NCBI GenBank assembly: GCA_964402995.1
Contig: CAYOEA010000017.1
Span: forward strand, 1-19,010
Reading direction: 5' to 3'
Origin: GCA-2686295 sp964402995
GTDB lineage: Archaea > Nanobdellota > Nanobdellia > Woesearchaeales > GCA-2686295
Length of the DNA stretch: 19,010 bases
Shown here: in pieces, positions 1 through 6,092 of the stretch
How the letters are laid out: each line of letters starts with the position of its first letter
Numbering within the stretch: the first letter of the stretch is position 1
Translations under genes and position numbers: made by a program
Notes under the pieces: model-generated
What the model was told of the DNA's origin: nothing
Database searches by the model: none
Seen by the model: the letters and a program-made list of their open reading frames with translations, nothing else

Positions 1-51
1 AATGAACAAAAATAAAATTTTTGAGCATCCCAAAAACTAGAGGTTTTTGAT

Positions 52-1059
52 ATGAATAAAAAAGCACAATTAAGTTTACAATTCAATTGGATTTTTATTT
101 TAATAATTGGAGTTGCTATTCTAGCATTTTTTCTTGTAACTATTAGGTCTCAATCTAAAAGTGCAGATATGGATTTAACTGCTGACATCATGAAAAATCT
201 TGATACTGTTATTAAAAGTGCAGAGGCTAGTACTGGAGCTGAAAAAATTATTCACACACCAAGTTTAAGAATGAATTTCGTTTGCGATAATTTGCCTTTA
301 AATAATATTATTTCAACTTATACAATAGGTGGGTTCTCAGATAATGATTTAACCTATGATATGATTTTTACTCAAGAAGAACTTTCAGGTAATCAACTTA
401 TTTCTTGGACTCAAAGCTGGAATATGCCATTTAGAATTGCTTTATTTCAATACTTAACAACTAAAAGATCTTTATTTATTATCGTTAATAATACTGGCAC
501 TCCTGCTGCTGCAATTTACATAAATAAAACTTTACCAAAGAATATTCAGAAAATAATTGTTAATCCGAGCGATAGTTTATCAAATTATACGGGTTTTGAT
601 TATTATAAAATAATTGAATTAGGAATGGAACATGTTGGTGCAGGAAAGCCTCCTGGCATGTATCACACTGTTTATTTTGAAGAAGTAGGAAAATTAAAAT
701 CCGAAGGTAAGGTTCATTTTTCTATTGATGTAACTGAAGAAGGAATAAGTGCCTATAATGGTCCGGCTATGCTTTTTGGAGCAATTTTTGCTCAAGATAT
801 GAGTTTTTATGAATGCACTTCTAAAAAAGCTCTTGCTAGACTTAAATTACTTATGAATTTAACAAAACAAAGAACTTTAGAATTATCTACTGAATCTACA
901 AACGCTGAATGTAAATCTATTTATGATTCTGCATTAATTGAAATCAGCGCTCTTGAAAGCATAACAGAATTTACCCCATCATCATATGGTAAAACTATTA
1001 ACATCAAAAATCGTAATGAACGCTTAATTAGAGGCGATAACTGCGCTTTAATTTACTAA
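52..1059 (+). CDS. Pilin-like (class III signal peptide) surface protein, 335 aa
   Basis: The N-terminus is MNKKAQ followed by an uninterrupted hydrophobic helix (about residues 11-31). This is the layout of an archaeal prepilin: a short Lys-rich leader, a small residue (here Ala) at the cleavage site, then the assembly helix. The remaining ~300 residues are extracellular-looking, Asn/Ser/Thr-rich, with several N-x-S/T sequons and few cysteines. I recognise no enzyme domain. A GAGGT ribosome binding site at 40-44 supports the start. It is the first gene seen of a 17-gene same-strand cluster of proteins with the same N-terminus, so it is probably a structural or minor subunit of that assembly. 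The pilin-like class is well supported; the specific role is unknown. Confidence 0.75.
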   Translation: MNKKAQLSLQFNWIFILIIGVAILAFFLVTIRSQSKSADMDLTADIMKNLDTVIKSAEASTGAEKIIHTPSLRMNFVCDNLPLNNIISTYTIGGFSDNDLTYDMIFTQEELSGNQLISWTQSWNMPFRIALFQYLTTKRSLFIIVNNTGTPAAAIYINKTLPKNIQKIIVNPSDSLSNYTGFDYYKIIELGMEHVGAGKPPGMYHTVYFEEVGKLKSEGKVHFSIDVTEEGISAYNGPAMLFGAIFAQDMSFYECTSKKALARLKLLMNLTKQRTLELSTESTNAECKSIYDSALIEISALESITEFTPSSYGKTINIKNRNERLIRGDNCALIY

Positions 1060-1075
1060 ACATACAAACACTAAG

Positions 1076-1579
1076 ATGAATAAAAAAGCCCAAATTCAAA
1101 TGACTGAGTCTATCAGCATAATCATAGTTATTATGATTCTTATAATCATGGCTTTTGTTTTTTATGGTAAAGTTAGACAAACCGATATACAAGAAAAATC
1201 TAATGAATATGAAGAATTAGATTTAATCGAATTATCTCAAATTGTTTATCAACTACCAGAAATTCAATGTTCTTTTGCTGAAGTTGCAGATTTTGGTTGT
1301 GTTGATATCCTCAAATTCAAATATCTTGGAATAATGATCTCTGGTTCTCAAAATTCAGCTAATGATTATACTTTCAATTATTATCGTAAAATTTTCGGTA
1401 CTTCAAAAATTTGGGTTCAAATAATTTCAAATGATGATAACTCAACTATCAACATGACATTGTATGAAAACAATAGAAGTCTAACCCACACTAGCCCTAT
1501 CTTCATGCCAGTTGTTGTTTACAATGCAACCAATCATCAAAAAAGTTTTGGTATATTAAATGTCGAACAAATCTCATAG
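1076..1579 (+). CDS. Pilin-like protein, 167 aa
   Basis: It starts MNKKAQIQMTES and continues into a hydrophobic helix (about residues 13-30), again the prepilin layout with Ala at the putative cleavage site and a Glu in the mature N-terminal segment. The ~135-residue head has two cysteines and N-x-S/T sequons and matches no domain I know. The gene begins 16 bases after the previous stop with no clear ribosome binding site. It overlaps the next gene by 20 bases, so it is likely translated from a polycistronic message. It is probably a minor pilin-like subunit; function unknown. Confidence 0.7.
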   Translation: MNKKAQIQMTESISIIIVIMILIIMAFVFYGKVRQTDIQEKSNEYEELDLIELSQIVYQLPEIQCSFAEVADFGCVDILKFKYLGIMISGSQNSANDYTFNYYRKIFGTSKIWVQIISNDDNSTINMTLYENNRSLTHTSPIFMPVVVYNATNHQKSFGILNVEQIS

Positions 1580-2045
1580 AAAAGGACAAATGGAAATCAT
1601 GGGTTTAATCGTTATAGTGATTATGCTAACTGTTGGTATGTTCATTGTTATTAGCTCTAAAATCCACAAACCAGTTGACAATATGAAACAAGAATTTGAT
1701 GATGATCAATTAGGTTCAAAATATCTTATCACATTCCTTAAAACCAGCAGCGGTTGTAGAGATTACACTATGGAAGATTTAATTCAAGATTGTGCAATTT
1801 CCAGACTTATTACTTGTAAAGGATTAAGTTCTTGCAATTATGTAAATCAAACTGCAGGACATATTATTAATAATACTTTAGGTCTTTGGAATAAAAAATA
1901 TAATTTTACAATTGAAAATCTTCCAACTGACATTCAATTCGAAGATGAGTGCGGTCCTAATTCTCAAAAACTACATTCTTGGCAACCTATCAGTCTTTAT
2001 CCATTTCCAGGAACTGCAACAATTAAACTAGATATCTGCGAATAA
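1560..2045 (+). CDS. Pilin-like protein, 161 aa
   Basis: The N-terminus MSNKSHRKGQMEIMG has a basic leader ending in K-G before Q-M-E, then a hydrophobic helix (about residues 14-33). The ATG at 1560 is preferred over the in-frame ATG at 1590 because the later start would remove the K-G prepilin site. The start lies inside the 3' end of the preceding gene (20-base overlap), which suggests coupled translation. The head carries several cysteines (in CRDYT, DCAIS, TCKG, SCNY, ECG and the terminal CE) that could form disulfides outside the cell. No known domain. Confidence 0.7.
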   Translation: MSNKSHRKGQMEIMGLIVIVIMLTVGMFIVISSKIHKPVDNMKQEFDDDQLGSKYLITFLKTSSGCRDYTMEDLIQDCAISRLITCKGLSSCNYVNQTAGHIINNTLGLWNKKYNFTIENLPTDIQFEDECGPNSQKLHSWQPISLYPFPGTATIKLDICE

Positions 2046-2057
2046 GTCGACAAAACT

Positions 2058-2072
2058 CGAAACTTTTTTATA
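2058..2072 (+). promoter_or_regulatory. Archaeal BRE/TATA promoter for a leaderless start
   Basis: CGAAA directly followed by CTTTTTTATA is a textbook BRE plus TATA arrangement. It lies about 26 bases upstream of the ATG at 2096, so transcription would begin at or next to that start codon (leaderless). It is an internal promoter within the pilin-like cluster. Confidence 0.6.
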
Positions 2073-2095
2073 TTGAAAAAAGCAATTTCTATTTT

Positions 2096-2206
2096 ATGCA
2101 ACAAGATAGCTTAAATTTAATAGTAAAATTAATCGCTTTAGCGATAGTAATTATTGGAATAAGCATCGTTGTAAGTAAAGTTGTTAAAATTGGTGGATTG
2201 ACATGA
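2096..2206 (+). CDS. Tiny single-helix membrane protein, 36 aa
   Basis: This small open frame begins ATG at 2096 (MQQDSLNLIVK...) and ends with a TGA that overlaps the next ATG (ATGA at 2203-2206). Nearly all of it is one hydrophobic helix (about residues 8-30), ending in a short K-x-G-G-L-T tail. It has no K-K-G leader. Three things support it as real: the BRE/TATA element placed for a leaderless start, the 4-base overlap with the following gene, and the match in size and hydrophobicity to the helices of its neighbours. It could be a helix-only filament component or an assembly factor. Confidence 0.6.
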   Translation: MQQDSLNLIVKLIALAIVIIGISIVVSKVVKIGGLT

Positions 2207-3054
2207 ATAAGAAAGGTATTGGAGAACAAACACTAAAATATATGATTATTTTAGCAATTGTAACTCTTATCTTATTTGCATTCACTAAATCTCTTCAAAC
2301 TGGACTTAATAATGCAACTAGAGGTACTGGTTGCTATAATTCTATGACCATTAATTCATTTACAAAAGTTGAATATGGAATCGGAACTTATGATGGGATT
2401 GATTTATTTTGTCCAAAATATGATCTTATATTTAAAAAAAAAATTGCTGAATTATTTGTAACTTCAAGAGATGCGAGTGGAGAAGTTAAAACAAAAAAAC
2501 ATAAAACAATTGAATATAAAACTAATGATAATAAACTAAATAAAGATTTAATCAACGATCTTGTAGCTAGAGAAATGGTAGAATGTTGGAAACAATTTGG
2601 TGCTGGAAAAATGCCTGCTTTCTGGGTTCCTGAACCTATTTGGAAAAAAGTATTTCATGATGTGCCTACTGATTCTGTAGGTTGCAGGATTTGTTCTGAA
2701 ATAAAATTTGAAAATGGAGTTTGGAATTCGGAAGTCTTTGGACTAAAAGACTATATGAAGCAAACTACTCTTTCAAAATCAGTAACCAGTACTACTTCAG
2801 GTTTTATTTATGATTATATTGCAAACAGAGAATCTGGATGTGGAGAAGTTCAAGGAGGGGAAAATTGTTGGGAGACGTTCGCAAAATTACCTCTAGTTAG
2901 AATTAACACAAACAAACCAATTAAACCTTCAGAACAAAATTTAATTGTTTTCACTAGAATGAACACTAACAAATATGAAGGTACACTGAATGTTTATCAT
3001 ATGACCTTAGATGAATATAAATACACATGCAAATATAATTTACCGTATATATGA
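2203..3054 (+). CDS. Pilin-like protein with MVEC...CxIC motif, 283 aa
   Basis: The start MNKKGIGEQTLKY gives a K-G prepilin site and a helix (about residues 12-29). The head is Lys-rich and contains M-V-E-C (Cys 128) followed by C-R-I-C (Cys 161 and 164). The same order and similar spacing occur in the next gene (Cys 93; Cys 112 and 115), and both have an early F-C-P or T-C-P cysteine. The two are therefore tandem paralogues. The CxIC pair could be a disulfide or a metal site; I do not know a biochemical function. A GGTGGA ribosome binding site lies just upstream. The gene overlaps its neighbours by ATGA at both ends. Confidence 0.72.
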   Translation: MNKKGIGEQTLKYMIILAIVTLILFAFTKSLQTGLNNATRGTGCYNSMTINSFTKVEYGIGTYDGIDLFCPKYDLIFKKKIAELFVTSRDASGEVKTKKHKTIEYKTNDNKLNKDLINDLVAREMVECWKQFGAGKMPAFWVPEPIWKKVFHDVPTDSVGCRICSEIKFENGVWNSEVFGLKDYMKQTTLSKSVTSTTSGFIYDYIANRESGCGEVQGGENCWETFAKLPLVRINTNKPIKPSEQNLIVFTRMNTNKYEGTLNVYHMTLDEYKYTCKYNLPYI

Positions 3055-3971
3055 AAAAAGGAAATATTTTATCGGAATATGGAATTGCAATCATAATTGT
3101 TCTAATTATATTAATTATTTTATCAGTTTTTTTAACTACAATAATTAAAGGAACAGACCAAAAAATTCAAAATAGTGAATGTGCAAAAAGCATTATTGCT
3201 CATGCAAAAGCACTTAATATTTCTAAAGGTGAATATGCACCTGAAATTACTTGTCCAACAAATAAAATAATGCTTAAAGGAGATGAAGAAAACATCAAAC
3301 GAGCAATAGCAGATAAAATGGTTGAATGTCAGCAAACATGGCTTAGTGGCGGACCAAACCTTTTTGAAGATGATGGAACTTATTGTCATATATGTTACAT
3401 TATAGATTTCAAAAAACCAAATCAAGATATAACTGATTTTAGCCAATTTCTAGCAAATGAATATTATACTGGAACTAATAATTTGTATGTAAAAGTCTTA
3501 GCAGGGAAAACTAATGATCCTACTCTTAGCGATGAATTAATTAAAACACAAACTAGTTTATTAAAAACAGATATTAAAGCAACAGAAATATTTAACACAT
3601 CAACAACAAAAGCTATCATGTTTTATTATGTGAAAGGTCAAGATAATATTAAAAATTTTTATGATAAAAGTAAAAGTGTACTTGGCAACACTGCAATTGG
3701 AGTAACAGTGGGTGTGGGAGTTGTTGCAACGGTTGCAGGTGTTGGTTGTGTTATTGCAATCATTGGAACTGGCGGACTTGCAAGTATTCCTTGTATTGGA
3801 CTAATGGCTGGTGGAGTCACAGGAGGAATTCTTGGCGGCGTTATTGGCTATGTTACAGCCGATGTTCATCCTCAATGGTTATACAAAACAGTACTTTTAG
3901 AATATGATAAAGATGAAATTGCGAGACTTGATTGTGAAATTGCTCCTTCAAACCAAAATAATTTAAACTAA
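3051..3971 (+). CDS. Pilin-like CxIC paralogue with a glycine-rich hydrophobic segment, 306 aa
   Basis: It starts MKKGNILSEYG, with a K-G site, a Glu at mature position 5 or so as in classic pilins, and a helix at about residues 11-31. The head has M-V-E-C (Cys 93) and C-H-I-C (Cys 112-115), marking it as a paralogue of the gene before. It differs in a long glycine-rich hydrophobic stretch (about residues 212-270) able to form a two-helix hairpin of the glycine-zipper kind, with two cysteines in it, followed by a charged tail. A second membrane-inserting segment far from the N-terminus is unusual for a pilin. The start overlaps the previous stop (ATGA at 3051-3054). Confidence 0.7.
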   Translation: MKKGNILSEYGIAIIIVLIILIILSVFLTTIIKGTDQKIQNSECAKSIIAHAKALNISKGEYAPEITCPTNKIMLKGDEENIKRAIADKMVECQQTWLSGGPNLFEDDGTYCHICYIIDFKKPNQDITDFSQFLANEYYTGTNNLYVKVLAGKTNDPTLSDELIKTQTSLLKTDIKATEIFNTSTTKAIMFYYVKGQDNIKNFYDKSKSVLGNTAIGVTVGVGVVATVAGVGCVIAIIGTGGLASIPCIGLMAGGVTGGILGGVIGYVTADVHPQWLYKTVLLEYDKDEIARLDCEIAPSNQNNLN

Positions 3972-3990
3972 AAGAATTAAAAAAAATAAA

Positions 3991-4128
3991 ATGAAAAGAA
4001 AAAGCGGCGCAATAATGCTAGACGAATTTATAGTGTTTGCTAGAATACTGATCGTATTTCTCATCATAGTTTTAATAATATTGGCAAGCACATCTAAATT
4101 AGGTTCATTAATAGATTTAATATTTTAA
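3991..4128 (+). CDS. Mini pilin-like protein, 45 aa
   Basis: This short frame starts ATG at 3991 (MKRKSGAIMLDEF) and stops at 4126-4128, two bases before the next ATG at 4130. It keeps the family N-terminus: basic leader, S-G site, acidic residues in the mature segment, and a hydrophobic helix to about residue 31, with only a short polar end. It is essentially a pilin without a head. The spacing between flanking genes and the conserved leader make it a likely real gene that automatic annotation would miss. Confidence 0.6.
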   Translation: MKRKSGAIMLDEFIVFARILIVFLIIVLIILASTSKLGSLIDLIF

Positions 4129-4129
4129 A

Positions 4130-4813
4130 ATGGGAAAAAAAGGAAGTAGATTATTTTTAGAAAGCGTAATAATATTGATTATAGGTATAGCGTTTTTACT
4201 ATTTGTATTACTTAAAATAGGTCCTTTAATTTATGATAAGTATATGGATACTGCAAATGTTGCAGATTCAGGTTTGAATAATATTATCTCAGATTCTACT
4301 GGAACTTACACTTCTTCAGCAAGTAAAAGCTGTAGACAATCAGATATTAAGTTCACAACAAATCCTATTGATGGTGGTAAAATAACTTCTTGTTATGGGA
4401 GCAGACCAGGTTATGGAGATGAATGGCACGATGGAGTTGATTTCGCTCAACCTGAAGGCACACCTGTTAAAGCTGTTGCTGATGGAATATATTATGCTTC
4501 ATGCAATTCTGGTTTTTGCAACGGTTATGGTACTAACATACTAATATATCATGAACAATTTAAAACATTTACTAGATATAATCATTTATCAGCAATAAAA
4601 ATTTCAGGACCTTTGAAAAGCGAAGTTAAAGAAGGGGATGTAATAGGTTTAGTTGGAAATACAGGTGTTTCTACTGGAGCTCATCTAGACTTCAAAGTAT
4701 ATCCTCCTTGGGCGCCACCTTCAGTACCTGAAAAAGAAGGGGATTATTCTAGAAATCCAAGGTGCTTCTTTAGCCCACCTATAACTGTTTTCGATAATAC
4801 TTGCGATGCTTAA
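4130..4813 (+). CDS. Pilin-anchored M23 (LytM-like) metallopeptidase, 227 aa
   Basis: The first ~35 residues (MGKKGSRLFLES then a helix) are the cluster's prepilin-type anchor. From about residue 80 the protein follows the M23 peptidase fold: a CYG-SRPG segment, H100-x3-D104 (zinc ligands in the H-x3-D motif), H152 in YNHL (catalytic His position), and G-A-H185-L-D187 at the usual HLH position. M23 enzymes usually cut peptide cross-links of bacterial cell walls. The final zinc-ligand His of the HxH motif is Asp here, which may still bind zinc or may lower activity. The gene starts two bases after the 45-aa gene. An archaeon should lack peptidoglycan, so the target is probably outside the cell. 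Fold assignment is strong; activity is uncertain. Confidence 0.85.
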   Translation: MGKKGSRLFLESVIILIIGIAFLLFVLLKIGPLIYDKYMDTANVADSGLNNIISDSTGTYTSSASKSCRQSDIKFTTNPIDGGKITSCYGSRPGYGDEWHDGVDFAQPEGTPVKAVADGIYYASCNSGFCNGYGTNILIYHEQFKTFTRYNHLSAIKISGPLKSEVKEGDVIGLVGNTGVSTGAHLDFKVYPPWAPPSVPEKEGDYSRNPRCFFSPPITVFDNTCDA

Positions 4814-4826
4814 AATTTACGCAAAA

Positions 4827-4834
4827 TTTATATA
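4827..4834 (+). promoter_or_regulatory. TATA box upstream of the small six-Cys genes
   Basis: TTTATATA lies about 50 bases before the ATG at 4879. A transcript starting near 4857 would carry a short leader with the GAGGTG ribosome binding site at 4864-4869. This would let the four small six-cysteine proteins be expressed separately from the upstream genes. Confidence 0.5.
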
Positions 4835-4878
4835 TGCCTAACCCTAAAAAATACTACTTTAGCGAGGTGTATAATAAA

Positions 4879-5136
4879 ATGTTTAACAAAAAAGGTCAAG
4901 GCATTAGTATTAATGTTATTATTATTGCAGCAATCGCACTTCTAGTCTTAGTTATTTTAGCAGTTCTTTTACTTAGAAGTGGAAGCAGTGTTGCAGACGG
5001 AACATCCTGCACAGGAATAGGTGGACAATGCAGTCCTTCTTGTGGTGATTTAGGTGACGGTACAAAGATTTATGCTCCACATCCAACAGCTGGTTGTGTA
5101 AATGCAGGTGATAAATGCTGCATAGTACTCGGGTAA
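4879..5136 (+). CDS. Small pilin-like protein with six-Cys head, copy 1, 85 aa
   Basis: I chose the ATG at 4879 (MFNKKGQGIS) rather than the open frame from 4801. It gives the K-K-G-Q leader, sits 9 bases after a GAGGTG ribosome binding site, and leaves the upstream part as promoter and leader. A strong helix (about residues 11-33) is followed by a ~50-residue head with six cysteines spaced C-x6-C-x3-C-x17-C-x6-CC, including GGxC before Cys 2. This is the first of four adjacent genes of the same design. The head is likely a small disulfide-locked domain outside the cell. Its role is unknown; the spacing recalls beta-defensin-like folds (inference). Confidence 0.72.
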   Translation: MFNKKGQGISINVIIIAAIALLVLVILAVLLLRSGSSVADGTSCTGIGGQCSPSCGDLGDGTKIYAPHPTAGCVNAGDKCCIVLG

Positions 5137-5138
5137 AA

Positions 5139-5393
5139 ATGAATAGCAAAAAAGGACAAGGATTAAGTGTTAGCACGATTATTCTTGTTGCTATTGGTCT
5201 TTTAGTTCTAATTGTACTTGCAATTCTAATTTTTAGATCAGGCAGCAGTGCTGATTCATCAACTGCTTGTGTTAAACAAGGTGGAATGTGTAAAACTGGC
5301 ACTTGTACTGCAGAATATAAAATTTCAGGAACTGGTTTATGCGGTATAGGACAAATGTGTTGTAGTCCTGTTAAGAAATTCGATTTACCATGA
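5139..5393 (+). CDS. Small pilin-like protein with six-Cys head, copy 2, 84 aa
   Basis: It starts at the ATG at 5139 (MNSKKGQGLS), two bases after the previous stop; the longer frame from 5115 overlaps copy 1 and has no leader. The helix (about residues 11-33) and the RSGSSAD junction are nearly identical to copy 1, so the two arose by tandem duplication. The head spacing is C-x6-C-x4-C-x11-C-x5-CC with G-G before Cys 2. That is close to the vertebrate beta-defensin 1 pattern (C-x6-C-x4-C-x9-C-x6-CC). The resemblance is in cysteine spacing and GGxC only and does not show homology. Confidence 0.72.
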   Translation: MNSKKGQGLSVSTIILVAIGLLVLIVLAILIFRSGSSADSSTACVKQGGMCKTGTCTAEYKISGTGLCGIGQMCCSPVKKFDLP

Positions 5394-5653
5394 TGAGCAA
5401 AAAAGGCAGTATTGGAACTCAGGAGATGATTTACATAGCATTAGGTTTGCTTGTTTTAATCCTTGGAGCCATTCTTTTAAGCAAAAGCTTTAACTCAGCA
5501 GACAGCACAAATTCATGCAGCAGTATGACTGGTGGAAAAGGAGATTGTGATCGTGGAGATGTGAATGGATGTCCAAAAGGAAATATTAGTCTTGGAAAAG
5601 CTCCTTGCAAAATTGATGGTAAATATTGTTGTGTTGATCCAGGTAGAAAATAA
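5390..5653 (+). CDS. Small pilin-like protein with six-Cys head, copy 3, 87 aa
   Basis: Two successive ATGs (5390 and 5393) open this frame; either gives a K-K-G-S prepilin site (MSKKGSIG). The start overlaps the stop of copy 2. A helix (about residues 13-30) leads to a head with six cysteines, C-x9-C-x7-C-x11-C-x6-CC, and an N-S-A-D-S junction like copies 1 and 2. It is a more diverged member of the tandem set and presumably a structural or effector head on the same assembly. Confidence 0.7.
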   Translation: MMSKKGSIGTQEMIYIALGLLVLILGAILLSKSFNSADSTNSCSSMTGGKGDCDRGDVNGCPKGNISLGKAPCKIDGKYCCVDPGRK

Positions 5654-5674
5654 ACTTAATCAAATAATAATAGA

Positions 5675-6028
5675 ATGAATAATAAGATGAATAAAAAAGG
5701 TTCAATGTCAATAAATATGATGATCATGATTGCACTTGGCATCATGTTTATGCTTTTCTCACTGACAGCATTTCCTAGACAACTTAATAATGGAATTGAT
5801 ACTGTTGATAAAATAGGCAATATTTGTAAAAATCAATCCGGTTTTGAAGCAAAATGCGCTTCAATAGCAGAAAGAGATAATTTGGTTGCTACAGGTTGGA
5901 ATTGTCCTAATATGGAATGTAAACCAGATGAAGATTCAGCCACACAAGAAGATAATCAACAAAATAATGACCCTACAAATCGATATGTTTGTTGCCATAG
6001 ACTTAAAAGTAGTTATTCTGAAAGCTAA
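5675..6028 (+). CDS. Small pilin-like protein with six-Cys head, copy 4, 117 aa
   Basis: The start may be the ATG at 5675 or the one at 5687 (MNKKGSMS), which matches its neighbours better; both keep the K-K-G site. The hydrophobic helix is Met-rich (about residues 15-33). The head again has six cysteines ending in a CC pair, but Cys 2-3 are farther apart, an extra C-x4-C appears, and a Gln/Asn/Asp-rich loop is inserted before the CC. It is the most diverged of the four-gene array. Confidence 0.68.
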   Translation: MNNKMNKKGSMSINMMIMIALGIMFMLFSLTAFPRQLNNGIDTVDKIGNICKNQSGFEAKCASIAERDNLVATGWNCPNMECKPDEDSATQEDNQQNNDPTNRYVCCHRLKSSYSES

Positions 6029-6092
6029 ATATTATCTAAAATGAATAAAATTATATTAATTTTAAACTTTACCTTATTTGAGGGAAGTCATA

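Noticed and set aside
1..51. Possible end of an upstream gene (frames closing at 15 or 40)
   Set aside because: Only a few codons are visible, with no protein signature; the reading frame of any upstream gene cannot be decided.
3132..3446. 104-aa minus-strand frame
   Set aside because: Shadow of the 306-aa pilin-like gene, which has a clear leader and motif.
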